64,000 nt of DNA. Source: Alternaria dauci. Taxonomy: Eukaryota > Ascomycota > Dothideomycetes > Pleosporales > Pleosporaceae. Positions 1-9,863 of this stretch are shown piece by piece. The position numbers and the translations under genes are program-made. The notes under the pieces are model-generated. The model did not search any database and was not told the origin of the DNA. It saw nothing but the letters and a program-made list of their open reading frames with translations. The stretch lies in assembly GCF_042100115.1 (NCBI RefSeq), contig NC_091276.1, forward strand, positions 310,001-374,000. The letters are read 5' to 3'. Positions within the stretch are counted from its first letter, which is position 1; the number at the start of each line of letters is the position of its first letter.

Positions 1-1418
1 ATTAGAGCGGAGAGACTAGGATTATATATAATTATTATATACGTTCGTCTTTACAAACGCGGCTATAGCGTCTATCTAATTATGTAGCGCGATTATTATC
101 TTAAGTCTTTTACTTACTAGTAGAAGCCCTTCTACCTAACTACGGTAAGGTATATTTATAGTAAGTTTCTGTCTATCTTTATTACAGGATCTAATTTGTA
201 CTAGGTCTACACTACTACATAGTTACTATACTACCTTCCTTTCTATATTACTTAGATTTAGCGTTAACTCGTTGTCCTAATAAGCGATTAAATAAGAAGA
301 CTACACTATTCTTTCTCCTATAGAATAATAAGAAATAGTACTCTCTAAATAGTATAATAATAGACTTAGAAGAGTAGGGCATATTAAGCGTAACGAAGCC
401 TTCCTACTAAGTGCGTAGAGCTAGGGCGTTCTAATATATTTAACACTAGGAATTAGTGTATAGCTGTAAGAGGATTTAGTTAATAAACTATACTGTATTT
501 AAGGTTAAAGCCTTATGTATCCCGTTACGTATATAATATACGATAACCTACTTATACTAACTTAATATAAGAAGATTGAAAGTTCGCAGTAGGTAATACA
601 AATAGGCAACTGCTGTCTTAAACTAATCTTAGAGTGTTATATATACTAAGTCTTCCCTAGGGTTAAAACTGCGCTTTAGCAGTAAGCCTGCTCTTTCTAC
701 TATCTACTATTACTCTTTACCTTGTCTTAAACTTTACATACCTTCCTTCCCTTTTTTTAATTCCTGCTCCTGCTACTGCAACTATAGCTATTAGATAGAA
801 AAGTAAACTCTTACTAAGTTTAAACTAAATAATCTCCTAGAATAATGCCTTGTTGCCCTAAGGAAGCTCTACTATGCTGTCGCTAATTTCTCTAGCTTTT
901 GCAGAATATGTAGGCAAGTTAAGGTAAAGACAAGGTATTGTTAAAGCTGATATCTAGGAAGCGTGTCGCTTTAGATTAGAATTGCATATTGAACATGCTA
1001 GACTTAAGTTAAAGATTTCTTAGGCGGCTCAAGATGTGTGCAGCAGCTGTACTTAGCAACAATTAAGCCGGCCTAATAACCTGGCCTAACAAGCCTGACC
1101 TATTAAGCTTTATTAAGCTAAGCTTCTCTCATACTAATTTGTTAGCAAGCCAAGCTGAGGATGGAAGCTAGCTTGATCCGCTTGATCGGCTTGGTTCGTG
1201 GGGGTACGGGGAGTTCGAGCATGCGGGAGCCCGGATTAGGCCTAGTTACTTTCTTTTCGCTACCATATTTTTTTTTTTTAGCTCTGTTTTGCTGGGGTAA
1301 CTGACACCTCGCGCCATCCCATCTTTTGCAACCTCGTACTCCATCCAACAGCCGCCAAAAGTACTCAATATTGCTGCAACCTTTTGCTCCCATCGTCGTC
1401 GTACTATTTAACTAACGT
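1..1418. other. AT-rich RIP-degraded flank, no gene seen
   Basis: No supportable gene. Bases 1-1,020 have the RIP look (TA-rich, few CA/TG, frequent TAG). From about 1,020 to 1,418 composition is more balanced, with several AAGCC/GGCTT words. A short minus-strand ORF at 1,142-1,393 has no recognisable domain. The stretch lies just outside the left end of the large inverted repeat that begins at 1,419. Confidence 0.6.
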
Positions 1419-2112
1419 CGGTCACTGCGTAGCGAGACACATTGCGAAACGAGACACCACAGACACTCTCCAACATAATAAACTCTATAATAGGTTACAA
1501 GAATAGATATTCTCGGAATAGGAGCCTTACGCTATAAAGTCTATTCTCTCCTAATTTCTTATAGAAATAAGTTCAGCTTACTGTGTAAAATAAGAATTTA
1601 GTATAAGCGTTACGCAACCGCCTCGCTTTAGCTAGTAGTAAGTGCGTTAAAAGCTTATATATCTTATTAAAAGTCCGTTAGCTTACACCTTATTATATTT
1701 TTATCCTATCCTAAGCACTGCGCTTAAGCTTAAAAGGTTGTTGTGCTTCTGTGCTAATTCTAAGTCTGCCTGCTAGAAGTGCTAGATAAGGAGGACCCGT
1801 ATACCTAGCTACACTCCTATGCACTTGCAGTTTCCGCTTTGCACACGCCGCTTAACTGTCATCCCACACTCACCCCTGTCTCGCTTAGCGCATGCTTTTC
1901 CTCAATCGCTCTAGCTCTCGTCAGCATGACCCTTTCCCCTTGCCTACGGAAACCGCTGGACTTGTTTCTTACGAGTATTAGTAAGCATCTTACAGAGTAT
2001 TGTATAGTTCTTCTAGCACAAGCAGTCTTTACAGAAAACAGAAGATAAACATTAGATATAATAAGTAGAGCATAGCTTTAATATAGAGTGGGCAATAAAG
2101 AAAAGCGCGCTG

Positions 2113-5100
2113 TCAACGCAACTTCTTCACGAGTCTCCGTATCGATAGTCCCGAGCTCTTCTTCCTTCGGTCGTGCTGTGGTGCAGACCTCTCTCCTATT
2201 GTTGCGAGCTTCGACTGCCCTTCCCTCTCTCTACTAGCACTCGGCAAAGCGTCTATCTTAGCGACTATGCTCATGCACCTCTCGCTCGACTGACCAAGCA
2301 CGCTGGTCAGCCCAGAAAGAGCCCTTGTGTACACCTCTCTAGCTTTGGCACTCTCTGCTTGCTTCGCATAGAGATCGCCCATGTTCTGTAAGATGTTGAG
2401 TGCTGGCAGGTACTGCTGGACGCGAATACTGCTGAGTGCCTCATACCCTCGCAGCGCCCGCTCGTACATCTGCTCCGCCTCGCCCAGCCTGCCTTGGGCC
2501 GCGTAGAGAAGGCCCAGGTTGTTAACCGTACTCAGTGTCGACGTGTGGCTGACCCTAAGTGCCTCCTTAGTCCCTCGTAGCGCCCGCTTAAGCATCTACT
2601 CCGCCTTACCTAGCCTACCTTAGGCTGCGTAGAGAAGGCCTAGGTTGTTAACTATATCTAGTGTTAACGCGTAGCTAACCCTAAGTGCCTCCTTATTCCC
2701 TCGCAGCGCCCGCTTAAGTATCTACTCTGCCTTACCTAGCCTACCTTAGTCTACGTAGAGATTGCCTAGGTTATTAACTGTGTCTAGTGTTGACGCGTAG
2801 CTAACCCTAAGTGCCTCCTCCCTACCTCGCAGCGCCTACTTATACATTTTTTCTGCCTCGCCTAGCCTACCTTAGTCTGCGTAGAGAAGGCCTAGGTTAT
2901 TAACTATGCTTAGTGTTGACGCGTAGCTAACCCTAAGTGCCTCCTTGTTCCCTTATAGCGCCCGCTTAAGCATCTGCTCTGCCTCGCCTAGCCTGCCTTG
3001 GTTCTTATAGAGGTTGCCTAGGTTGTTGACCGTGCTTAGTGTCGACGTGTGGCTGACCCCGAGTGCCTCATACCCTCGCAGCGCCCGATCGTACATCTGC
3101 TCTGCCTCGCTCAGCCTGCCTTGGTCCTTGTAGAGAATACCCAAAAGATGTACAGCATCCAGAACCGTCTTTCGCTCTTCGTCCTCGTCGGCGTCTCCAC
3201 CACTACCTCCCTCAGCTCGCCCACCCCAAACTGCCTCGCTCTTCGCTATCTGTCTAGAGCACGCCTGCGCGTGTAGGAGAAGTCGGCGTTGCAGAATAGC
3301 GTAGTCGCGAGTAGAGCTCTCTGGCACAGTCCAACCAATAGTAACCACCGCTAGTTAACTTAGCTCCGCTGCGAAGCGCTGGCCTTGCGAGTGATACGCC
3401 TACTAGTGCACTACTAGGTGTGTTGCATAGCTCCTCGTCTCTTACACCTGCTCCGCTAGAGAGTAGTTATACAGTAGCTACATTGCTCTACTAAATTTAG
3501 TCTCGCTGCTCGTAATGTCTCTAACCTACCCTAATAGTATCTTTGCAGCTATAGTAGACCTCCTATATACTATAGTAAATAAGCTATACTAAAGGTCCTT
3601 ATTATTAAGAAATGACTAAAGTAGCAGTAGGTTAGCTATATATTTATACCTCTCGCGGATTACCTAATATGAGATAGCCTACGTCGTCTACACGCTGCGC
3701 TCTAGGTAGTCCTAGAGCAGCGTATTAGCTAGGTCGTCTAACTGTATTAGCTCGCTCTACTGCTACTTATAGAACCGCAGGTACGTCGCTAGCCCTACTC
3801 CGCTCTCCTATAGGTACGCACCCGCCTAGGCAATAGTAAGCGGGAGGCCGTCTAGCATCCGTAGTAGCCGCTCGCTCTTAGCTGCATCTATAATTGTACT
3901 GTTAGCTCTACTAACCTGTCTCTAAGTACTTACTACTTCTAGCTTACTATCCTTCTTCTTATACTAGCTCTCTAAGATAGCCTATCCCTACTCTATAGAC
4001 ACCTTACCTAGCTGCTGCGACTCGCCTAGCTGCTCTAGCCGTGCTAGCTAAGTCGTTACTAGCACTAACCTATAGTCTGCGCTAGAGAAGTAGCGCCTTA
4101 CGTTATACGTATTAGGGTTACCCCCTTACGCCGTGTACTCTTAGTTAACGTTATTAATAATAAGTAGCTAGGTAGTGTTATTAGGCTATATAAGCTAGGC
4201 TATAATATCTTTTACTACTATATTAGTATTAGCGCTGCTGTTACTAGTATACCCTTTACTTACCTTAGAGATCTAGCCTTATAGGACTCTACCTACGCAG
4301 CTTATAATACTGCGCTTAAGGATATCCTTACTACGTCCGTCTAGCTAGAGTACTAAGCTAAACTAGCGATAATATTATTGTATAAACTTAACTACTAGCT
4401 ACGTCTTACCTATACTACTAAGACTACGTAGGATATATATTCTTTATTAGCTATTCTACTAATATCTAGGTAGTAGTACGCGTTCTATCTCTACTATCTC
4501 TACTAGTTAGTCTATAAAGTAGTTAACTTAAGGTACACCCTTAAGGCTAAAGACTATCTAATACTCTCTAAAGTCTATAAATATTTTAGCTATTAGCCCT
4601 AAATTAAGATAATACTTATACTAATACTCTTAGCCTATAATACTACCTATATACGCCTATATCTACCTATACACCTCCTATAAGCTAATATACTACTACG
4701 TTACTACTACTATCTCCTTAACCTTCTTCGCCTCTTCTAGCCTAATATCTTCTAGCCCTTATGCTACGTTAAACTAGTAGTACTACCCTATACTATCTAG
4801 TAGCCCCCGCTTACGCTAAAACTACTTAGCCGTCTACTCTATCTCTATAGCTATCGTAGCTAGTGTCTAGCTAATATTAAAGATATTATCCTTAAACGCC
4901 TTTAGTAATAGTACCCCTATTCTAATTAAGACTAGACACTTAACTTTACCCTCTAGTAGCTTAGGGCCCTACGCTAGCTATACCTAGTCTTATACCTCTT
5001 ACACTAGGTTATTTACCCCTATTACCCTATCTATAAACTCCTTACTATATCTACTAACTATAATTAGGTTAAAGAAGGAGGTTACTACTAAGGTAGCCTA

Positions 5101-5650
5101 GTAGGCCTCCTATATTATTATACTATTAAGTAGGTTACTACTACTACGTAGGGTCTTATAGCTTATAAGATAGATAGTCTTACTTATCTCCTTACTTATT
5201 ATATATATAAAGCTATAGTAGTTAGCCTTTATTCTAATAAGAGTATATCCCTTACCTATATTTTATACTCTACTTTAGACGTATCCTTAAGTAGCGTATC
5301 CTCTAGTAGGCCTTACTACTTTACTACTTCTTTTACTACCTACGCTAGCTCCTCTACGTTAAACTAGCCCTATACCTAGCCCTTAACTATTACCTAGTAC
5401 TATATCTTATAGAATATATAGTTAGAGAGTAATAGGTATATAGTAATATAGTTAGCTACGCTTATCCTTAGCTAGCCTAGTATAATAGTAATTAGCCTAG
5501 TATATTAGTATAGCTTATAGTATACTTCTTAACTATTTACCTACCTACCTATACTTATCCTACTAATTATATTAAAGTAGTTATATAGCTTAGGCAGCGC
5601 GTTAGGGTTAACAGCCTCTATTAGCTACTTAAGGATTATTAGGGCGGATA
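2113..5650 (-). pseudogene. NLR-like NB-ARC-TPR gene, RIP-inactivated (left copy)
   Basis: One minus-strand reading frame runs from about 5,650 to a stop at 2,113 without an evident frame change, interrupted by TAG/TAA at positions that look like former Trp or Gln codons. The P-loop of an NB-ARC/STAND NTPase is at 4,402-4,425 and still reads SLSSIGKT. Downstream, 2,113-3,348 encodes about seven TPRs of roughly 42 residues (LGNLYKNQGRLGEAEQM and similar), of the kinesin-light-chain kind. Adjacent repeats are very similar. The segments 2,113-2,595 and 2,953-3,348 are still open. The N-terminal domain is not identifiable. Fungal NB-ARC-TPR proteins are implicated in non-self recognition and programmed cell death; that role is family knowledge. 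This copy cannot make full-length protein. Confidence 0.82.
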
Positions 5651-5868
5651 GGCTATATATACTACTACTATTAAGGGTAAGTAGGCGTATATTACTACTA
5701 GGTATGGTATATATATATTAGGTAGTAAGAGGAGGAAGAGGAAGAGTACTAAAGTTAAGTTATTATAGGATAGGGCGTAGTATCTATTCTATATACTAGC
5801 AGTTATCTTATGTAGGTATTATAGTGTAGTATTTCTACCCTTAGCGCGTATAGCTAAAATAGCGCGCG

Positions 5869-5950
5869 TCTCTACTATCTCTACTATCTCTACTATCTCT
5901 ACTATCTCTACTATCTCTACTATCTCTACTATCTCTACTATCTCTACTAT
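5869..5950. repeat. 9-bp minisatellite (CTACTATCT)n, left arm
   Basis: About nine head-to-tail copies of a 9-bp unit lie near the inner end of the left arm. The mirror copy in the right arm (9,562-9,643) has the same length, so the number of units is the same in both arms. Confidence 0.95.
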
Positions 5951-6356
5951 CCTGTAGCTGCTAGTATACATAGTTAGTAGAGGAGCGTAGGCGAGGCGGA
6001 GCGGCAGGTGGACGTGGGACGTGCTGGCTGCATGTCGCTCGTCGCTCGTCGCCCTTCCCTGTGCCCCTAGTTACGTTTGCGGTCTGGCGGGCGTTGTTTG
6101 GCTGCGTCGTGCTGGCCTACCTGCAGATGCGTTTTAGATCGGATACATGCAGATCGAGATGTCGCGCGCCGGATCCATCCACAAGCGTCTGATGTTGCGG
6201 GGTTTTATAGATGTGATCGTTGTGCTGTACTGTACGGAACATCAGCGCTCGCATACTGAAGCTTCGATGTTCTTCCATCTCGCCAAGGCTGTCGCAACTT
6301 CACGTCGTACCGCGCAAGACGCAATGCTCTCTGCTGCTACTGTACGCGTCCTCGCC

Positions 6357-7334
6357 ATGGCGCCTAGACTTGCAGCATCGCAGCACGACATGATAAGAGA
6401 CATGATCTCCAGTAAGTCCCTCAAAGCCATCGACATGGCGGCCGCAGCTGGTTGCAGCGACCGCACGATTCGCAACATCCGGTCCAACCTCCACTGCTTT
6501 GGGTCTTCTAGAGCACCCTTCAACGGGGGAGGGCGGCGTCGGCAGATAACGCCAGTTATGCTGGACGCCCTGAAAGCGAGGTTGTTGGAGAAGCCGGGCA
6601 TGTACCAAGACGAGATGGCCCTGTTCTTGTACGATGAATTTGAGGTGCTGGTGAACAACTCTGCAGTAAGCCGTGCCCTAGCATCCATAGGTTGGACGAA
6701 GAAAGCCACCCGTCAGATCGCCAAAGAGCGAAATGCTGATCTCCGAGACTACTACCTCCATAACCTCTCCGCCTTCCAGTCGCACCACCTCATCTACGTG
6801 GACGAGTCAGGGTGCGACAAACGCATCGGCTTCAGGCGCACCGGCTGGTCACCGCTCGGTGTTGCTCCGGTGCAGGTAGCCCAGTTCCACCGCGACCATA
6901 GGCACCAGATCCTCCCCGCGTACACCCAGGATGGTGTGCTCTTCCATCGCGTGTTCCAGGGATCGACAGACAGCGCCGTGTTCGAGGACTTCATCGAGCA
7001 GCTTCTCCACAATTGCGGGCGCTGGCCGGAACCCAAGTCTGTGCTGGTCATGGACAACGCCTCGTTCCACCACAACGAGGGGGTCAAGGAGCTATGCCTC
7101 CGCGCAGGTGTGAAGCTAGTGTTCTTACCGCCCTACTCGCCAGATCTGAACCCCATCGAAGAGTTCTTCGGAGACTTGAAACGCTTCATCAGGCGGAACT
7201 GGGTGGAGTATGAAAGCAACCCTGCCCAGGACTTTGAAGCATTTCTTGACTGGTGTATCAGTGTCGCGGGCGGCAGGGTGGACAATGCAAGAGCACACTT
7301 TCGACATGCAGGCGTCACTGTTGAGACAAGCTAA
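6357..7334 (+). CDS. Tc1/mariner-superfamily (IS630-like) DD34E transposase
   Basis: The ORF is intact. The frame is open from 6,147, but the Met at 6,357 (MAPRLAASQHDMI) matches the usual family start and gives 325 residues. Order of parts: N-terminal helix-turn-helix (about 20-60, including AAGCSDRTIRNI), a GGGRRRQITP linker, then the DDE domain. Catalytic residues are visible as YVDESGCDKR (first Asp), LVMDNASFH (second Asp) and LNPIEEFF (Glu), with 34 residues between the last two. The enzyme would cut and paste DNA at TA sites. It lies in the single-copy loop between the two RIP-decayed arms and shows no RIP stops. No short terminal repeats were found immediately around it, so the arms themselves may be the ends. 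It converges on the 436-residue gene, with 119 bp between stops. Confidence 0.93.
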   Translation: MAPRLAASQHDMIRDMISSKSLKAIDMAAAAGCSDRTIRNIRSNLHCFGSSRAPFNGGGRRRQITPVMLDALKARLLEKPGMYQDEMALFLYDEFEVLVNNSAVSRALASIGWTKKATRQIAKERNADLRDYYLHNLSAFQSHHLIYVDESGCDKRIGFRRTGWSPLGVAPVQVAQFHRDHRHQILPAYTQDGVLFHRVFQGSTDSAVFEDFIEQLLHNCGRWPEPKSVLVMDNASFHHNEGVKELCLRAGVKLVFLPPYSPDLNPIEEFFGDLKRFIRRNWVEYESNPAQDFEAFLDWCISVAGGRVDNARAHFRHAGVTVETS

Positions 7335-7453
7335 GTATAATGTGATAAGTCAAGTAAATCTATAAGCGGGGTTCCGTGCGCCGTAGAGTTATAAAGTCCA
7401 ACTGCAATCACTGAGAACTTTGTCTGTGTACCTATACTAGAAGATTCTCTGCA

Positions 7454-8764
7454 CTAGTTCTCCTGCTCCCTGTTGCACGTCGACTTGTGGAGCTCTGCCC
7501 ATCTTCCAATGTCGCTGACATATCGACGTGCTACGCCTCTCTTCACTCCGTTCTGGATAAAGAAGTCGTAGTCTTGATCCTCGTGCAGCTGCTCCAAGTC
7601 GAGCATCTCCAGCAGGGTAATGTCGCAAGCTTTCTGGTACTCCATCTTCTGCGCCTCGTCGGCGACGTTGGACTGCTGCCATTGACTGTAAGCTACGACG
7701 GCTAGATCGCGAGGACCGGGAATGTCCAGACTTATGCGTCTGGAAGCTCGCTCCATGGAGGATGGTACACTAGAGGTAGACGTTGTCGAAGGAGACTGGC
7801 CAGAGTGCGGGGGCAAAACGTTCGTGATCGTGATCGGCGGGAGACTCGCCCTAGACACACTCCCGCCTGCAGCTTGCCGATCATGCCGCTGGTCTTCTTC
7901 AGCGTATAGCTGCTCACGGATGTCCTCGGGAACGTCATTGTGAGTATGCAGAACATGACCCTCCTCCACGAGTTGGATCAAAGCCTTGAGGTGGTGCGTC
8001 TGCAGCTTGTAATGCTTCTTCCCGAAAGGGTCACGCCAGCAATGTGGCCCGCGGTTGCACGGCGGCCCAGGACACCGCATCAAAGCATACACTTCGCGCC
8101 ACACAGAAGCACTCGCACTAGTCTCCTGCTCTGCATCGAGCTGCGAAGCCTGGTCAGCAAGCATATTCTGCGTCGCGGACGAGCCTCGCTTGTTGCCACG
8201 GTTTCTTGCTGCTGCTGACGATGGTACCAACTCTACATAGTTGAAGGACAGGTCTATTCGGAGCTTCTTACCAGAGCGGAGTAGCTCACCCCACTGCATG
8301 AGCTGCCTCTCTACTAGCAACCAGTCGACATCTATGTCATCGAACCTCTTGGTCAAGTCACGCTCTGAACGATCGTTCACAGACGCGACGACGCTAGTAT
8401 CATCGCACTTTACGTGTCTGCCCTGTGGCAGCTTTCTGCTTAAGAGCTTATCCACCTTGGACCTGAGACAGAGACGCCAGTATGCAGAAGGGGCCAGAAC
8501 TACGTCTTGCTCCGTGTCCTTGGAAAGCGTTCTGTTGTTGACAACCACTTTCCACTCGATCGAGTAGCGCAGCCGGCTTGGTACGTCCTCGTCGTAGCTG
8601 TTGTGCTCATCCCACTCGGTCAGCGGGAGGAAGCCGAGCCTGCTTGAATCTGATGTTGTCGCTTCCTGGCCATCGTCTACAGTACGATGACGCACCGCGC
8701 GACCTGCTGCTACATAGTCAGGCACGGAAGGGGTCTCTAGCGCTGCGATCCAGCGCGCCGCCAC
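7454..8764 (-). CDS. Unrecognised 436-residue protein with a Cys/His cluster, paired with the transposase
   Basis: The ORF is intact and without RIP damage. I do not recognise a named family. The N-terminal half has a mixed alpha/beta look (RLRYSIEWKVVVNNRTLS; DVDWLLVERQLMQWGELL). The middle has a compact cluster with cysteines spaced C-x4-C-x5-C (CPGPPCNRGPHCW), followed by KKHYKLQTHHLKALIQLVEE, which could bind a metal ion. Next comes a low-complexity Ser/Thr/Pro segment (ITNVLPPHSGQSPS region), then a helical C-terminus (YSQWQQSNVADEAQ; FFIQNGVKRGVARRYV). It converges on the transposase inside the same loop, so a role as a transposition accessory or cargo is possible but is inference only. 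No transmembrane segment or signal peptide is apparent. Confidence 0.75.
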   Translation of the reverse strand: MAARWIAALETPSVPDYVAAGRAVRHRTVDDGQEATTSDSSRLGFLPLTEWDEHNSYDEDVPSRLRYSIEWKVVVNNRTLSKDTEQDVVLAPSAYWRLCLRSKVDKLLSRKLPQGRHVKCDDTSVVASVNDRSERDLTKRFDDIDVDWLLVERQLMQWGELLRSGKKLRIDLSFNYVELVPSSAAARNRGNKRGSSATQNMLADQASQLDAEQETSASASVWREVYALMRCPGPPCNRGPHCWRDPFGKKHYKLQTHHLKALIQLVEEGHVLHTHNDVPEDIREQLYAEEDQRHDRQAAGGSVSRASLPPITITNVLPPHSGQSPSTTSTSSVPSSMERASRRISLDIPGPRDLAVVAYSQWQQSNVADEAQKMEYQKACDITLLEMLDLEQLHEDQDYDFFIQNGVKRGVARRYVSDIGRWAELHKSTCNREQEN

Positions 8765-9462
8765 CGATTATATGTCGCTAGGCGTATCGTACTACTATGT
8801 TGCGTCGTATGCGGTATCGGTTTGGGAGGAGAAGGAACTGGTCGCCATTGGGAGGCTGCTCAGGCTGGTGTGCTACGGGTTTGTACCTGCGTCAATCGAC
8901 TAGAGAGATACGGATCAGATCATCCTCAAACGCAGTGCTTTCGCTAGAACTAGACGCTGTACAATTCTGTATAGTACGATGCTGTGCGTATAGGAAAGCT
9001 GGAGTATGAGCGCTGGCTCTCGCAGAGCGAGAGGGGAGTCGCATGGAAGCCACTCGTCATAAGCTGCCCCTTGTCAACGTGATCCACCAATGACAGGACG
9101 CGAGTGGAGAGCTGTGCAGCAGTAGCATGACACACGCTCGCGATACATGATCTCTCAGCATGAAGTTAGGGGAGAGATGTCGTGGATATTCAGCTATTTC
9201 TCTTCGAACAGCAAGGCTGCAGCAAGTACGAAGAACCCCGCTAGGAGCCTGCGTCGATCGGATTGGCGTTATGCAAAGCGCTACGCGGGCAGGTCTTAGT
9301 TCAAGCAGCCGTGCCACGATCGACGCAAAGCCCGGACGCGATCCTAGAAATTGAACACATGGAGTGCATTAGCTCACGGCAACTCTAATGAGACCTCCAT
9401 GTACAGCTCAGAGCGCATCGCATTGGGTGGAGCCTACCGATAGGCGACAGATGACACCAGCG
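8765..9462. other. Loop sequence upstream of the 436-residue gene, no gene seen
   Basis: Composition is balanced and without RIP marks. It presumably includes the promoter of the minus-strand gene that starts at 8,764. The several small ORFs show no conserved motif. The right arm begins at about 9,463. Confidence 0.5.
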
Positions 9463-9561
9463 ACAAGCAACAAACGACATGCAGCCAGCACGTCCCACGT
9501 CCACCTGCCGCTCCGCCTCGCCTACGCTCCTCTACTAACTATGTATACTAGCAGCTACAGG

Positions 9562-9643
9562 ATAGTAGAGATAGTAGAGATAGTAGAGATAGTAGAGATA
9601 GTAGAGATAGTAGAGATAGTAGAGATAGTAGAGATAGTAGAGA
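9562..9643. repeat. 9-bp minisatellite (AGATAGTAG)n, right arm
   Basis: Reverse complement of 5,869-5,950, with the same length. A plus-strand ORF running through it (a repeating IVE peptide) is an artefact of the repeat. Confidence 0.95.
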
Positions 9644-9863
9644 CGCGCGCTATTTTAGCTATACGCGCTAAGGGTAGAAATACTACACTATAATACCTAC
9701 ATAAGATAACTGCTAGTATATAGAATAGATACTACGCCCTATCCTATAATAACTTAACTTTAGTACTCTTCCTCTTCCTCCTCTTACTACCTAATATATA
9801 TATACCATACCTAGTAGTAATATACGCCTACTTACCCTTAATAGTAGTAGTATATATAGCCTA

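Larger units (their letters stand above)
1419..6049. repeat. Left arm (about 4.6 kb) of a giant inverted repeat
   Basis: This segment is the reverse complement of 9,463-18,545 once a 4.2-kb insertion in that copy is removed. Paired landmarks are 1,419-1,860 with 18,545-18,160, then 1,830-2,000 with 13,940-13,770, the NLR-like gene, the 9-bp repeat and the inner end (GGACGTGGGACGTGCTGG at about 6,009). Compared inner stretches from about 4,780 to 6,040 appear identical to the other arm; identity falls towards the outer end. Coordinate sums stay near 15,512 over at least 1.7 kb, so there are almost no indels there. The outer end reads CGGTCACTGCGTAGCGAGAC in both arms. Confidence 0.9.

Noticed and set aside
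5869..5950. CRISPR-like array
   Set aside because: Units of 9 bp without spacers in a eukaryotic context; a simple minisatellite.
9388..9693. 101-codon ORF with a repeating IVE peptide
   Set aside because: It is produced by the 9-bp minisatellite and has no counterpart reading in the other arm as a gene.
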